This document shows, one piece after another, positions 49,285 through 58,220 of a DNA stretch of 64,000 bases. The stretch comes from Paraburkholderia domus. GTDB taxonomy: Bacteria; Pseudomonadota; Gammaproteobacteria; Burkholderiales; Burkholderiaceae. Location of the stretch: the NCBI RefSeq assembly GCF_905220705.1, contig NZ_CAJNAT010000020.1, positions 78,355-142,354 of the forward strand, given 5' to 3'. Each line of letters begins with the position of its first letter. The stretch's first letter is position 1. The notes under the pieces were generated by a model. It was not told the DNA's origin and did no database searches. It saw only the letters and a program-made list of their open reading frames with translations. Position numbers and translations under genes: made by a program.

Positions 49285-49467
49285 TCAGTCCGGCACCGCG
49301 CAGTCGGAATCCAACGAACGTTGAGCGAAGTCAGGCTGGGCTTCTCGCTCCACCAGCGCACGTGCGATTCGCCAATACTCGTCTGCGCAGCCTTCGAGGC
49401 TTCCGTCCAGTTGCCATAGCTGGAATGCGCGCTCACGGATTCTTTCTGCCAATGTCATCTCGGGCAT
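49285..49467 (-). CDS. DUF2934 small protein
   Basis: A 60-residue protein with the DUF2934 pattern RIRERAFQLWQLDGSLEGCADEYWRIARALVE. These small helical proteins are widespread in Burkholderiales and rhizobia and have no known function. It is the last of three small co-oriented genes. Confidence 0.75.
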   Translation of the reverse strand: MPEMTLAERIRERAFQLWQLDGSLEGCADEYWRIARALVEREAQPDFAQRSLDSDCAVPD

Positions 49468-49555
49468 GCCATCGTCTCCATCTGCAAAGGAATGCCTGGG
49501 AAATTCGCGTGAGCCACTCCATCTCGCGACTGGCGACGGGTCCGGAAGCGCGCCT

Positions 49556-49714
49556 TCAGCGCCTGTGGCGCATCACTTCCCAGCAATCGCGATGGTCCAT
49601 TTGCCTGAGCTTGCGCCGCCGTGTCATTTCGCGCCAATAGTGAACCGCAACCAGCATCACGACGGCGCTCAGTCCGCACAGACCCACGACGATTCCTGTC
49701 CCCGATTCTGCCAC
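49556..49714 (-). CDS. Small single-span membrane protein (52 aa)
   Basis: Begins at a GTG (VAESGTGIVVGLCGLSAVVM) with AAGGAG 6 nt upstream. One membrane helix is followed by a strongly basic tail (WREMTRRRKLRQMDHRDCWEVMRHRR). The longer ATG reading upstream lacks a ribosome site. No family recognised. Confidence 0.55.
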   Translation of the reverse strand: MAESGTGIVVGLCGLSAVVMLVAVHYWREMTRRRKLRQMDHRDCWEVMRHRR

Positions 49715-49754
49715 GGAACACTCCTTGACTGTGAAACTGATCAAGCGATACGTG

Positions 49755-49961
49755 TCATTCGTCGTTCAGGATGCGAGCGGCGGCCTTCAGAAACAGCTGT
49801 CCGTCGTCGGTAATGAGAGGTCGTTGTTGCCCGGAAGCGAGGTTCTCCAGCGTGATGAGCTGGCGGTCCAGAAGCGCCTCCAGATCAGCACCGTCCAGAC
49901 TCAACAGATCCGGGGCATCCTTGAGCAGCATGAGGGTCGCGAATTCATGTGGACTGAGCAT
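49755..49961 (-). CDS. Small hypothetical protein (68 aa)
   Basis: Starts MLSPHEFATLMLLKDAPDLL, with CAGGAG 7 nt before the ATG; a GTG one codon earlier is possible. It is acidic and helical, with SGQQRPLITDDGQLFLKAAAR resembling a short wing or DNA-binding add-on. No family was recognised. It is likely the first gene of a small operon with 49556 and 49285. Confidence 0.55.
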   Translation of the reverse strand: MLSPHEFATLMLLKDAPDLLSLDGADLEALLDRQLITLENLASGQQRPLITDDGQLFLKAAARILNDE

Positions 49962-50371
49962 CACCGTCTCCTGGCTGAGCCTGTTGCTTCGCTGGGAATC
50001 TGATCCGTTGGCCTCGCTTCGCGAGCAGGATCAATTCGGGGATGGCTGCTACGGGATGTCACCGTGCGTTCGGGTGGCATGTCGCGCGCCAAGGCACCCA
50101 TCTTAATGCTGAGGTGTCCAATAGATCAATATGTGGGAAAAAACTTTTTCGATATTTTTACGGTGCCGACGTGAAGCCGTCGCAGTGCAGCATGGCCCGT
50201 CGCCCGGCGATTGCGTGCCGCTTCGCGCCAAGTGTTCGTCCGCGCACAGACTTGCTGGGTATCAGACCGATCCTGATGATTGTCCTGGCAGCGCTTCCAT
50301 GCGGCAGCTTGCATACTGGAGGCGAGGCCCGGTTGCCGGGCGCTATGATCGAAACCTGAAGGAGACAACAG
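49962..50371. other. Divergent promoter region between the small-gene operon and the amidohydrolase gene
   Basis: No gene supported. An AT-rich patch at about 50110-50160 (runs of A and T within GGAAAAAACTTTTTCG) is the likely promoter area. No specific operator was recognised. Confidence 0.5.
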
Positions 50372-51622
50372 TTGACCACCTTCCTCCTACGTAACGGCGC
50401 GCTTCTCGATCCTACCCGTCCTGATCTGCTAGAAGGCTTCGAAGTCCTTATTGAAGACGGCTTCGTCCGCGAAGTCGCCGATAAGCCGATAAAGAGCAGC
50501 AACGCGCACGTCATAGACGTCAAAGGCAAAACGATCATGCCAGGTCTGATCGATCTGCATGTGCATGTCGTTGCGATCGAGTTCAACCTGCCGCGCGTCG
50601 CGACGCTACCCAACGTTCTGGTTACGCTGCGCGCCGTGCCGATCATGCGCGCGATGCTGCGCCGCGGCTTCACCACCGTGCGTGACGCAGGAGGGGCAGG
50701 GCATCCATTCAAGCAGGCGGTGGAGTCGGGGCTCATTGAAGGTCCACGCCTCTTCGTATCCGGCCGCGCGTTAAGCCAGACGGGTGGTCATGCCGATCCG
50801 CGCGCCCGTTCCGACTACATGCCACCCGATTCACCGTGCGGATGCTGCGTGCGCGTGGGCGCGTTGGGCCGCGTGGCGGACGGCGTCGATGAAGTGCGCC
50901 GGGCCGTGCGCGAGGAACTGCAGATGGGCGCCGACCAGATCAAGATCATGGCTTCGGGCGGCGTTGCTTCACCGACCGATCCGGTCGGCGCATTCGGCTA
51001 CTCCGAAGATGAGATCCGCGCCATCGTAGCCGAAGCTCAGGGGCGCGGCACGTACGTGCTGGCTCATGCCTATACGCCGGCTGCGATCGCGCGCGCTGTG
51101 CGCTGTGGCGTGCGCACGATCGAACACGGCAATCTGATTGACGATGAGACCGCCCGCCTCGTCGCGGAGCACGGCGCGTATGTCGTGCCAACCCTTGTCA
51201 CTTACGATGCCCTTGCAAGCGAAGGCGAGAAATATGGACTGCCGCCGGAAAGCATCGCCAAGGTCGCGGACGTGCATGGCGCCGGTATGCACTCGATTGA
51301 AATCATGAAGCGCGCCGGGGTCAAGATGGGTTTCGGCACAGACTTGCTCGGCGAGGCGCAGCGTTTGCAAAGCGATGAGTTCCGGATCCTGGCCGAAGTC
51401 CTCTCGCCGGCCGAGGTGATCGCGAGCGCAACCGTCGTCGGAGCGGAAGTGCTAGGTATGCAGGACAAGCTCGGCAGAATCATGCCGGGCGCACACGCCG
51501 ATGTGCTGGTGGTCGATGGCAATCCTCTGAAGTCCGTCGATTGCCTGTTAGGTCAGGGCGAGCATATTCCGCTCGTGATGAAGGATGGCCGACTCTTCGT
51601 CAACGAGCTCGAAAGTAGCTGA
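50372..51622 (+). CDS. Metal-dependent amidohydrolase (imidazolonepropionase/prolidase-like)
   Basis: A 416-residue enzyme beginning at TTG with AAGGAGACAA upstream. The HxH metal motif is GLIDLHVHV (about 57-65). Further motifs are TTVRDAGG, QIKIMASGG (probable bridging lysine), VLAHAYTP, RTIEHGN and MGFGTDLLG. This set matches the Xaa-Pro dipeptidase/imidazolonepropionase-like branch, often acting on cyclic amides or acyl-dipeptides. The MFS gene 51 bp downstream probably brings in its substrate. Confidence 0.9.
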   Translation: MTTFLLRNGALLDPTRPDLLEGFEVLIEDGFVREVADKPIKSSNAHVIDVKGKTIMPGLIDLHVHVVAIEFNLPRVATLPNVLVTLRAVPIMRAMLRRGFTTVRDAGGAGHPFKQAVESGLIEGPRLFVSGRALSQTGGHADPRARSDYMPPDSPCGCCVRVGALGRVADGVDEVRRAVREELQMGADQIKIMASGGVASPTDPVGAFGYSEDEIRAIVAEAQGRGTYVLAHAYTPAAIARAVRCGVRTIEHGNLIDDETARLVAEHGAYVVPTLVTYDALASEGEKYGLPPESIAKVADVHGAGMHSIEIMKRAGVKMGFGTDLLGEAQRLQSDEFRILAEVLSPAEVIASATVVGAEVLGMQDKLGRIMPGAHADVLVVDGNPLKSVDCLLGQGEHIPLVMKDGRLFVNELESS

Positions 51623-51673
51623 CAGGATGACCATGCGTGCGCGACGCCCCTCAATCCCTATCGGAGCCTGTTC

Positions 51674-53044
51674 ATGTCGATGATTTCCGCCCGTATCGAG
51701 CGACTGCCGTTTTCAGGTTTTCACCGCCGACTGCTGTTGATGGGCGGTCTCGGCTACACCTTCGATGCGATGGACGCTGCCGTGCTCGCTTTCCTGCTGC
51801 CGGTGCTGCGCACGCAATGGGGGCTGACGAGTGTCCAGACGGGCGTGCTCGGAAGCGGCACGTTCATCGGCTATTTCGTCGGTGCGATGCTCGCGGGCAT
51901 GCTCGGCGATATCATCGGCCGACGCAAGGTCATGATGTACGCGCTGGTGATTTACTGTGTGGCGTCGCTTGCCAGCGCGGTAGCGAATGACTGGGGATTT
52001 TTTCTCGCGACGCGCATTGTCGCCGGGTTGGGGACGGGTGCGGAAAGCGCTATCGTCGCGCCGTTTCTCTCGGAGTTCGTGGCGCGGCGGTATCGCGGGA
52101 GTTTCACCGGGAGCCTCGCGGGGTTTTTCTCCTTTGGCTTCGTGGCAGCCGCGCTGCTCGGCTATCTGGTGATCCCGCTCGCACCCAATGCATGGCGTGC
52201 CGTCATGGTTATCACTGCGTTGCCCATTGTGATGCTGCTCTGGTGGCGCCGCGCGTTGCCCGAGTCGCCGCGCTGGCTCGAGGCGCGCGACCGTCATGCA
52301 GAAGCCGATGCAATCGTGACGCGGATGGAGGCGGAGGTGACGAAAGCGGGCATGCAGCTGGAGCCGCTGCCTCCCGTGCGCGAGGGAGGCGTTCCGCTCG
52401 CGGCCGGACGTGCCTCGATCGTCGCGAATGTCAAAGCGCTGTGGTCGGCGAAACTCGCGCGCATCACGGCGATGACGTGGCTGATGTGGCTATCCATCAC
52501 GTTCAGCTACTACGCCTTTTTCACGTGGATTCCCGGCTTGCTGGTGCAGAACGGGATGACGATCACCCGCAGCTTTTCGTATTCGGTCGTGATTTATCTT
52601 GGACAGATCCCAGGATACTTTTCAGGCGCATGGCTCAACGAGAAGATCGGCCGGCAGGCGACGATCGCGTCATACATGATATTGGGCGGCGTATCGGCGC
52701 TCGGGCTTGCGTTGACGCAGTCGGATACCGGCATCATGGTGTCGGGCATCCTGCTTTCGTTCTTCATGAACGGCACCTATGCCGGCGTTTATGCCTATAC
52801 CCCGGAGGTTTTTCCCACCGACGTGCGCGCAACGGGCACGGGGCTCGCTTCGTCGATTGGCCGGCTGGGCGCGATTGCTGCTCCTATCCTCGTCGGGTAT
52901 GTCTATCCGAAACTCGGCTTTGCAGGGGTGTTCGGCGCGACGACGCTTGTGCTGCTGACCGGTGCGATGGCCGTGGTACTCATGGGCGTCCCGACGCGCG
53001 GAAGGTCGCTCGAGGACATTGCAGCAGGGCAAATAGAGAATTAA
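51674..53044 (+). CDS. MFS transporter (sugar/aromatic-acid porter type)
   Basis: A 456-residue protein with about 12 membrane segments. Markers are YTFDAMDAAVLAFLLPVL in helix 1, GMLGDIIGRRKVM between helices 2 and 3, RIVAGLGTGAESAIVAPFLSEF in helix 4, PESPRWLEARDRHAEAD before the central loop and YTPEVFPTDVRATGTGLASSIGR in the second half. These are hallmarks of the sugar-porter/AAHS superfamily. It follows the amidohydrolase gene on the same strand. Confidence 0.92.
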   Translation: MSMISARIERLPFSGFHRRLLLMGGLGYTFDAMDAAVLAFLLPVLRTQWGLTSVQTGVLGSGTFIGYFVGAMLAGMLGDIIGRRKVMMYALVIYCVASLASAVANDWGFFLATRIVAGLGTGAESAIVAPFLSEFVARRYRGSFTGSLAGFFSFGFVAAALLGYLVIPLAPNAWRAVMVITALPIVMLLWWRRALPESPRWLEARDRHAEADAIVTRMEAEVTKAGMQLEPLPPVREGGVPLAAGRASIVANVKALWSAKLARITAMTWLMWLSITFSYYAFFTWIPGLLVQNGMTITRSFSYSVVIYLGQIPGYFSGAWLNEKIGRQATIASYMILGGVSALGLALTQSDTGIMVSGILLSFFMNGTYAGVYAYTPEVFPTDVRATGTGLASSIGRLGAIAAPILVGYVYPKLGFAGVFGATTLVLLTGAMAVVLMGVPTRGRSLEDIAAGQIEN

Positions 53045-53153
53045 GAAGGGCAGCTTGCGGACCCAACCCGGCTAGCGACGTTGAGGCGCTAGCCGGTGAC
53101 GCGACAGGCAAGTACGTCTGATAAGTGCTGCACGATAAGCGGGCACAAAAGCA

Positions 53154-53183
53154 AAGGGCTGCGGCAACATCGACGCAGCCCTT
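53154..53183 (-). terminator. Rho-independent terminator after the cytochrome c peroxidase gene
   Basis: AAGGGCTGCG and CGCAGCCCTT form a perfect 10-bp stem with a 10-base loop. On the minus strand it is followed by TTGCTTTTG. It begins about 25 nt past the stop codon at 53208. Confidence 0.75.
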
Positions 53184-53207
53184 CGAGTCAGGCAAGCTCG
53201 CTATCGC

Positions 53208-54644
53208 TTAGTGCGCGCTGACCTGATATCCATCATTCAACGTCTTAAGGAACGCGATGATGTCGCGAATATCCGCGTCAGTCATCGCAGGCTTGTCGCC
53301 GAACTTCCGATCGAATGGCGCATCCTTGTCGTCGATGTTTGCATGGAACTGCACCGGCAGATCGTCGTACTTCTGAATCTTTCCATCAGCGCCGCGCGGA
53401 TAGAATTTCTGTGGAGCGGTATTGCGTTCGTTGTAGAACGCCATGACGTCTTCAAGCGATGTATAGACGCCGTTGTGGAAAAACACCTTGCGGGTCGAGA
53501 CGTTCCGCAGCGTCGGCGTCAGGAACATTCCGCAGTATTGCGTCTGGTCCTTCAGGTCCGCGCGGAACGGCCCGCAGATGCCCATATCGAAGAAAGCATG
53601 GTCGTGGTTGGCTGCGAGATGGGGGTTCCGGGGTACGCCGAGCGCTTCGTACTGGTAGTCGGTAAACATCGGCGGCAGTCCGTCTGCGCCCGGCTTCGAA
53701 AGATGACAACCTGCGCAGTTCGCCTTGTCCGGGTCGTTGAACAGACGCAGTCCGTGCAGCTCCGCCTGGCTGAGGCGAGCCTTGCCTTCGAGCCAATAGT
53801 CGTACTTGCTCGTGTACGGATGGAACGACTGCTCCTCCACCTGATAGCGCGCAACGGCGAACATGGCCTCGGACATCGCCAGCGTCGTGTTCTGGAACAC
53901 ATTTGGACCGAATAGCTGGATGAAGTCCTTCTTGTACGGCGTGCGCTCGAGCTTTGCCATGACATCGGCCATGCTCGCATTCGCCATCTCAACCGGATTG
54001 AGCATCGGGCCTTCTGCCTGCGCTTGCAGCGTATCCGCGCGGCCGTCCCAGAACATTCCGCCCTGCGGCACCATTGCAGGCGCTGCGGGCGCGACGCCCG
54101 CATTCTTCTGCGCCCGCTCCACGCCCGACACCTGACTTGCGACCTGCGCCAGATCAGGCGCGTTGTCCGCGTCGCCGGTATCGGGGCCGATGCTGAAATT
54201 CGGCTGGCGGTAGAGGTACATGAGCGATTGCGGAGGGCGGTAGCCTTGTTGGGACAAAGCCGGACCGCCCAGCTGAACGGCCAGATTATTCGGCGGCCCA
54301 TAGGCATGCTCCGGGCTATGGCACGAAGCACACGACTGCCGGCCCGACGCGGAAAGCGTCGGGTCGAAAAATATCTTCTTCCCAAGTTGCGCCACGGCAC
54401 TCAATTGAGGCGGTGCAATGGGACGCTGGAGCTCGACGGGATTGGCGTTCGCCCCCGTGAGGTTTTCGACGATCGCGCCCATCGCAGCGGGCACGCGTGA
54501 TGGATACAGCAGCGCCCAGACGCAAAAGCCGACGGCAAGGACAACCGCTGTAGCGACAACCCGTAGAAGCGCGCGCCGCATGCTGAAGCGGGATTGACTC
54601 TGAATAGGATTTGTTTCGGCTGGGCGTGCTGAGGAGGCGGGCAT
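53208..54644 (-). CDS. Di-heme cytochrome c peroxidase (CcpA/MauG family)
   Basis: A 478-residue protein. An N-terminal membrane anchor or uncleaved signal (RRALLRVVATAVVLAVGFCVWALLY) precedes two c-type heme sites, CASCH (about 105-109) and CAGCH (about 309-313). Typical segments are LGKKIFFDPTLSASGRQSCASCHSPEHAYG and FLTPTLRNVSTRKVFFHNG. The family reduces hydrogen peroxide or modifies protein side chains in the periplasm. The start at 54644 was chosen because the longer reading begins inside the terminator at 54674-54705. It follows a phosphoesterase gene but is separated from it by that terminator. Confidence 0.9.
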   Translation of the reverse strand: MPASSARPAETNPIQSQSRFSMRRALLRVVATAVVLAVGFCVWALLYPSRVPAAMGAIVENLTGANANPVELQRPIAPPQLSAVAQLGKKIFFDPTLSASGRQSCASCHSPEHAYGPPNNLAVQLGGPALSQQGYRPPQSLMYLYRQPNFSIGPDTGDADNAPDLAQVASQVSGVERAQKNAGVAPAAPAMVPQGGMFWDGRADTLQAQAEGPMLNPVEMANASMADVMAKLERTPYKKDFIQLFGPNVFQNTTLAMSEAMFAVARYQVEEQSFHPYTSKYDYWLEGKARLSQAELHGLRLFNDPDKANCAGCHLSKPGADGLPPMFTDYQYEALGVPRNPHLAANHDHAFFDMGICGPFRADLKDQTQYCGMFLTPTLRNVSTRKVFFHNGVYTSLEDVMAFYNERNTAPQKFYPRGADGKIQKYDDLPVQFHANIDDKDAPFDRKFGDKPAMTDADIRDIIAFLKTLNDGYQVSAH

Positions 54645-54673
54645 ATGAGCAACGACAAGGGATTCTGAAAACG

Positions 54674-54705
54674 AAAAATGTTGCCAGCTCGAATGGGCTG
54701 GCAAC
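54674..54705 (-). terminator. Rho-independent terminator after the phosphoesterase gene
   Basis: On the minus strand GTTGCCAGC and GCTGGCAAC form a 9-bp perfect stem around an 8-base loop, followed by ATTTTTCG. It lies 57 nt past the stop of the phosphoesterase gene. Confidence 0.85.
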
Positions 54706-54761
54706 ACCGAGGTACTACTCCGTTTCGCATCGGCGCCAGGCGCCGATGCGACTGGCGGAAT

Positions 54762-56447
54762 TTAGATGGCAGGTACCGACGGGACCACCGTGCCCAGATT
54801 CGGGTCGACGAACACAGTCGGGTTATTGCCGAAGCCGCTGAAGTTGAACAGGCTCGTGATGCTGCCCGCCGTTGCATCGAACGAACCGCCGCCGAGGCGT
54901 TGGCTGCCCAGCCAGTTGTCTTCGATGAAACGAACCACGGATGCCTGGCTAATCCGCGTGTGGTCGACGTAATTGACCTTGGCCCACGGCGAAATCACGA
55001 GGAACGGAATACGGGTACCCGGGCCGCAACGACCGTTGACCGCCGCACCCTTCACGCCGTTCGGAGCCGTTCCCGAACCGCACTTGCCGGCGCCGTTCAA
55101 CTGGTCAGCCTGCGCGTCGAATGACGAAGTCGTCGGGTTCGCATAGGCATGGTCGTACCAGCCATCCGAATCGTCCCACGCGACGATAACCGCGGTGCTA
55201 TTCCAGTCAGGCTGTTGCTGCAGGAAGTTGACGATCTTGGCCGTGAACGCCTGTTCGTCGATCGGATCGGAGTAGCCTGCATGACCGTCCTGGAACGCCG
55301 GCGCCTTGATGAAGCTGACGGACGGATAGTTGCCGGCCTTCACCGACGCAATGAAATCGTCAGTGTCGTACTGGTGATTCGCCGGGTCAGCCGTCTTGCC
55401 GTCGGATTCAAGCGTGTAACCGATGGCAGCCGTCGAGCTCGGACGCAAATGTTGCGGGTTCGCCGTCGATGCGAAGTACTGGAACCAGTTGTGGTGGGGG
55501 ATGTAATCGGCCGTTGCCTGACCGACCACCGGCGACGTCGTGCTGCGCTTGCAACCGGTTGTCGCGTTGCTATTGACCGTGGCGAGGTTGAAGCCGCCCA
55601 TGAAGCCGCCCCACGTGATGCCTTTGGCGTTGAGCAGATCGCCGATGTTCTTGCCGGACATCAGAATCTGGTCAGTCGTGCTGGAGCACAGGTCGTTCGC
55701 CGGATCGGCGTCGTTGATCAGCGTGATGCCACCCTGACCATCGTTGATGTAATACGAGTGCGATGCCGTCGACAGGTTGAACGGCTGCTGGCTGGTCTTC
55801 ACCAGTTGCACGCCGTTATTCTGGCCGGAGACCACTTCCAGAGCACCCGGCGTCGACGGACCATACGTGTCCGTATACGCGTTATCGCTCATCGCAAAAT
55901 GCTGCGCATAGTTCCACATGGCCGTCACGGTGTTGCCGTCGAAGTAGCCCATGACCTGGCCCTTCGTACCGAACGCGCCAGCGCCGCCGCTCGACGCCGT
56001 ACCGGTAAACTTCGGGAACAAGTCCGCTGCACCATTGTTATACGCCTGCTGTTCAGCTGTATAAGCGTGGTTCTGGTCGGCCGTCGCGGCCTGCGTGCGG
56101 TCCAGTCGGAACGGGTTCGCAGCGCCCGTGCCGTTCAGCGTGTTGATCAAGTTCGGATTGTTGGTCAGCAGCGTGCCGCTCAGACCGTTCACGGTCGGCG
56201 TGCCTGACGCAGCCGTGAACGCCGGCTCGCCCGACGGATTAGCCGCATTCGGGTAGGTCGCGAAGTAGTGGTCGAACGAGACGTTCTCGTTATAAATCAC
56301 GACCACGTGCTTGATGGGCGTTGTCGTCGTCAGTTGATTCTGTACTGTCGCGGGGGAAGAGGGATTCGCGCTATTACCACCGCAGGCATACAGTGCGACT
56401 GCCATAGCGATGCCCGATACGCCAAACAGGAAGACTCGAGAAAGCAT
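54762..56447 (-). CDS. Exported phosphoesterase family protein (AcpA / phospholipase C-like)
   Basis: A 561-residue precursor with a lipoprotein-type signal (LYAC near residue 22). The catalytic start is HVVVIYNENVSFDHYFATYP, where the Asn-Glu-Asn cluster and His bind metal and form the nucleophile region. Later blocks are AMSDNAYTDTYGPSTPGALEVVSGQ, AWDDSDGWYDHAY, and RIPFLVISPWAKVNYVDHTRISQASVVRFIEDNW. The family includes acid phosphatase AcpA and non-hemolytic phospholipase C, so phosphate scavenging from phospholipids or phosphomonoesters is likely. It is a single-gene unit ending at the terminator above. Confidence 0.92.
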   Translation of the reverse strand: MLSRVFLFGVSGIAMAVALYACGGNSANPSSPATVQNQLTTTTPIKHVVVIYNENVSFDHYFATYPNAANPSGEPAFTAASGTPTVNGLSGTLLTNNPNLINTLNGTGAANPFRLDRTQAATADQNHAYTAEQQAYNNGAADLFPKFTGTASSGGAGAFGTKGQVMGYFDGNTVTAMWNYAQHFAMSDNAYTDTYGPSTPGALEVVSGQNNGVQLVKTSQQPFNLSTASHSYYINDGQGGITLINDADPANDLCSSTTDQILMSGKNIGDLLNAKGITWGGFMGGFNLATVNSNATTGCKRSTTSPVVGQATADYIPHHNWFQYFASTANPQHLRPSSTAAIGYTLESDGKTADPANHQYDTDDFIASVKAGNYPSVSFIKAPAFQDGHAGYSDPIDEQAFTAKIVNFLQQQPDWNSTAVIVAWDDSDGWYDHAYANPTTSSFDAQADQLNGAGKCGSGTAPNGVKGAAVNGRCGPGTRIPFLVISPWAKVNYVDHTRISQASVVRFIEDNWLGSQRLGGGSFDATAGSITSLFNFSGFGNNPTVFVDPNLGTVVPSVPAI

Positions 56448-56836
56448 ACGTGTTAACTCCGGATGTCGTTTTTGCTAGTTGTTTTTCGTCCGCTATTCCA
56501 TTGCGAAATGAGCGGGCGCGTGGGGACCGTTTAAAACCCACGCGCATTTGAACATCCGGCTATTACCGGAAAGTGGCGCTTTGCTTACTCGGTTATTACG
56601 CCAATATGGTTATTGGAATATTGATGAAAGAATTGGTCGAGATCTCAACGTTACGGAGGGTAAGGCCGACAAGCACCGCACGCAGAGCGAGGAGAGCATC
56701 TAGCGGTATCTGATCGAAGGCGCCCCAAGCTGCACCTTGCCTGACCAGATGCTTGAGTGGGGCGCAAGTTGAACGCGTGCTCGCTATCTGGTTGCGAAAG
56801 CACCGTCCGTCATATCCACCGGAACAGACCGCGGGC
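56448..56836. other. Intergenic stretch upstream of the phosphoesterase gene
   Basis: No gene supported. The part near 56448 must contain the phosphoesterase promoter. An open frame on the minus strand from 57144 into 56596 runs antisense or out of frame to the DUF899 gene and shows no family match. Confidence 0.45.
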
Positions 56837-57631
56837 TCATGGATTTTTGCTCGCCTGCTGGTTCCGGAACGCCGCCTCTCCGGCGTCGGACACTTCGACC
56901 CACTTCTTGTCGGGCGCTGCGTCCTCGACGTAGCTGTCGTGCCAGTTCCACCACTTGTACGGCGGGGTCTGAGGGTAGCCCTCGGGCGAATCCTCCCAGA
57001 TCTCCTGCCGGCCCAGCGGAGTGATGTCGAGGTAGTTCCAGGTGCCCCCCATCTGCTCGTCGCCGCGGTTGTTGATGAAGTAGGTGCGAAACACGCGATC
57101 GCCGTCGCGGTAAAACACGTTCGTGCCGTGCCATTCGCCCACACCGAAGTCGGTATCGAAGCTGTCCGTGATGGTGAACCACGGCATCTCCCAGCCCATT
57201 CTCGCCTTCAGCCGCGCGATGTCCGCCTGGGGCGCACGCGAGACGAAGACGAGGGTCGTGTCGCGAGCGTTCAGGTGGGCGACGTGTGCGACCTGGTCGG
57301 CGACCATGGAGCAGCCCCGGCACGCGTGCTCAGGCCAGCCGAACACGCCCGGCTCGAAGAAAGCGCGGTAAACGATCAACTGACGCCGCCCCTCGAACAA
57401 GTCCAGCAGGCTGGCCTTGCCCGCAGGCCCCTCGAACGCATACGCCGTCTCCACGGCCATCCATGGCATTCGCCGGCGCTCAGCGGCGAGGGCGTCACGT
57501 GCGCGGGTTTGGGCTTTTTCTTTCACGAGCAGTTGCTCGCGCGCCGCGTCCCACGCTTGCGGCGACACGACCGAAGGTGTGTGCACGGCAGGCTGTCCGT
57601 CTTTCTGTCCATTGTCGGCTGAGGTAGTCAT
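56837..57631 (-). CDS. DUF899 thioredoxin-like protein
   Basis: A 264-residue protein of the DUF899 family: AWDAAREQLLVKEKAQTRARDALAAERRRMPW, then FEGRRQLIVYRAFFEPG, ACRGCSMVADQVAHVAHLNARDTTLVFVSRAP, and WHGTNVFYRDGDRVFRTYF. The CxGC pair sits at the position of thioredoxin active sites, but a redox role is unproven. Genes of this family commonly neighbour ArsR regulators and SRPBCC proteins. Remnants of both lie divergently at 57763-58220. Confidence 0.9.
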   Translation of the reverse strand: MTTSADNGQKDGQPAVHTPSVVSPQAWDAAREQLLVKEKAQTRARDALAAERRRMPWMAVETAYAFEGPAGKASLLDLFEGRRQLIVYRAFFEPGVFGWPEHACRGCSMVADQVAHVAHLNARDTTLVFVSRAPQADIARLKARMGWEMPWFTITDSFDTDFGVGEWHGTNVFYRDGDRVFRTYFINNRGDEQMGGTWNYLDITPLGRQEIWEDSPEGYPQTPPYKWWNWHDSYVEDAAPDKKWVEVSDAGEAAFRNQQASKNP

Positions 57632-57762
57632 GGCTTTCGCAATCTCCTGATTCGGACGAGTTCCCGCGCCTCGTGGCTGAAGCGCGATTCCATTCGCTGC
57701 GCATCATCGTTCGTTATTGGCTGGGAGTTAGTCTGGCACTGGAAATCGAACGCTGGGAGTAA

Positions 57763-58155
57763 CAAGTTTGGCGGTATTCCGATGGAGTCGCCGATCCCAA
57801 CCGGCGCAAGCTGCTGGACTTGCTGTGCGCGCACAACGGCCGTACTCTCAACGACTTGTGCGAGCACCTGGACATGACCCGGCAGGGCGTGACGCAGCAC
57901 CTGGACCTGCTGGAGGCGGCGAACCTGGTCGCCACGGTGCGGCACGGCCGCGAAAAGCTGCACTTCCTCAATCCAATGCCGCTGCAGGAGATCTACGAGC
58001 GCTGGATTGCCAAGTTCGAAAGGCCGCGCCTCAACGCGCTCTCAGACTTGAAACAACGCTTGGAGAAGGGCAATGACTCGATCGACCTTTGTCTACGTGA
58101 CAGGCGGTATCCGGCGGCTGGCCGAAAGTCATCTCCAACCTCAAGTCCCTGCTAG
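57763..58155 (+). pseudogene. ArsR-family regulator without a proper start
   Basis: From an in-frame stop at 57760 the frame reads QVWRYSDGVADPNRRKLLDL, then the ArsR winged helix (GRTLNDLCEHLDMTRQGVTQHLDLLEAANLVATVRHGREKLHFLNP) and the dimer helix. Intact relatives begin about 10 residues earlier, at the VFRALADPTRRKLLDLL block, with an ATG; here no start codon precedes the block, and only a TTG at 57820 inside it remains. The C-terminus runs past its normal end into the next gene's frame. It is probably inactive, although a short product from the TTG is possible. Confidence 0.6.
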
Positions 58156-58220
58156 AGACCGGCTCCGCCGTTCTGCAGGAGCCCTATCCCGTTGAGAGCG
58201 CCCACTCGGGAAAGGCGTAA
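58073..58220 (+). pseudogene. Remnant of an SRPBCC (AHSA1-type) gene with internal deletion
   Basis: The start MTRSTFVYVT (58073-58102) is the usual N-terminus of SRPBCC proteins encoded after such ArsR genes. The end GGWPKVISNLKSLLETGSAV (from 58113, another frame) is their usual C-terminus. About 100 codons between are missing. The junction is frame-shifted, so no functional protein remains. Confidence 0.7.
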
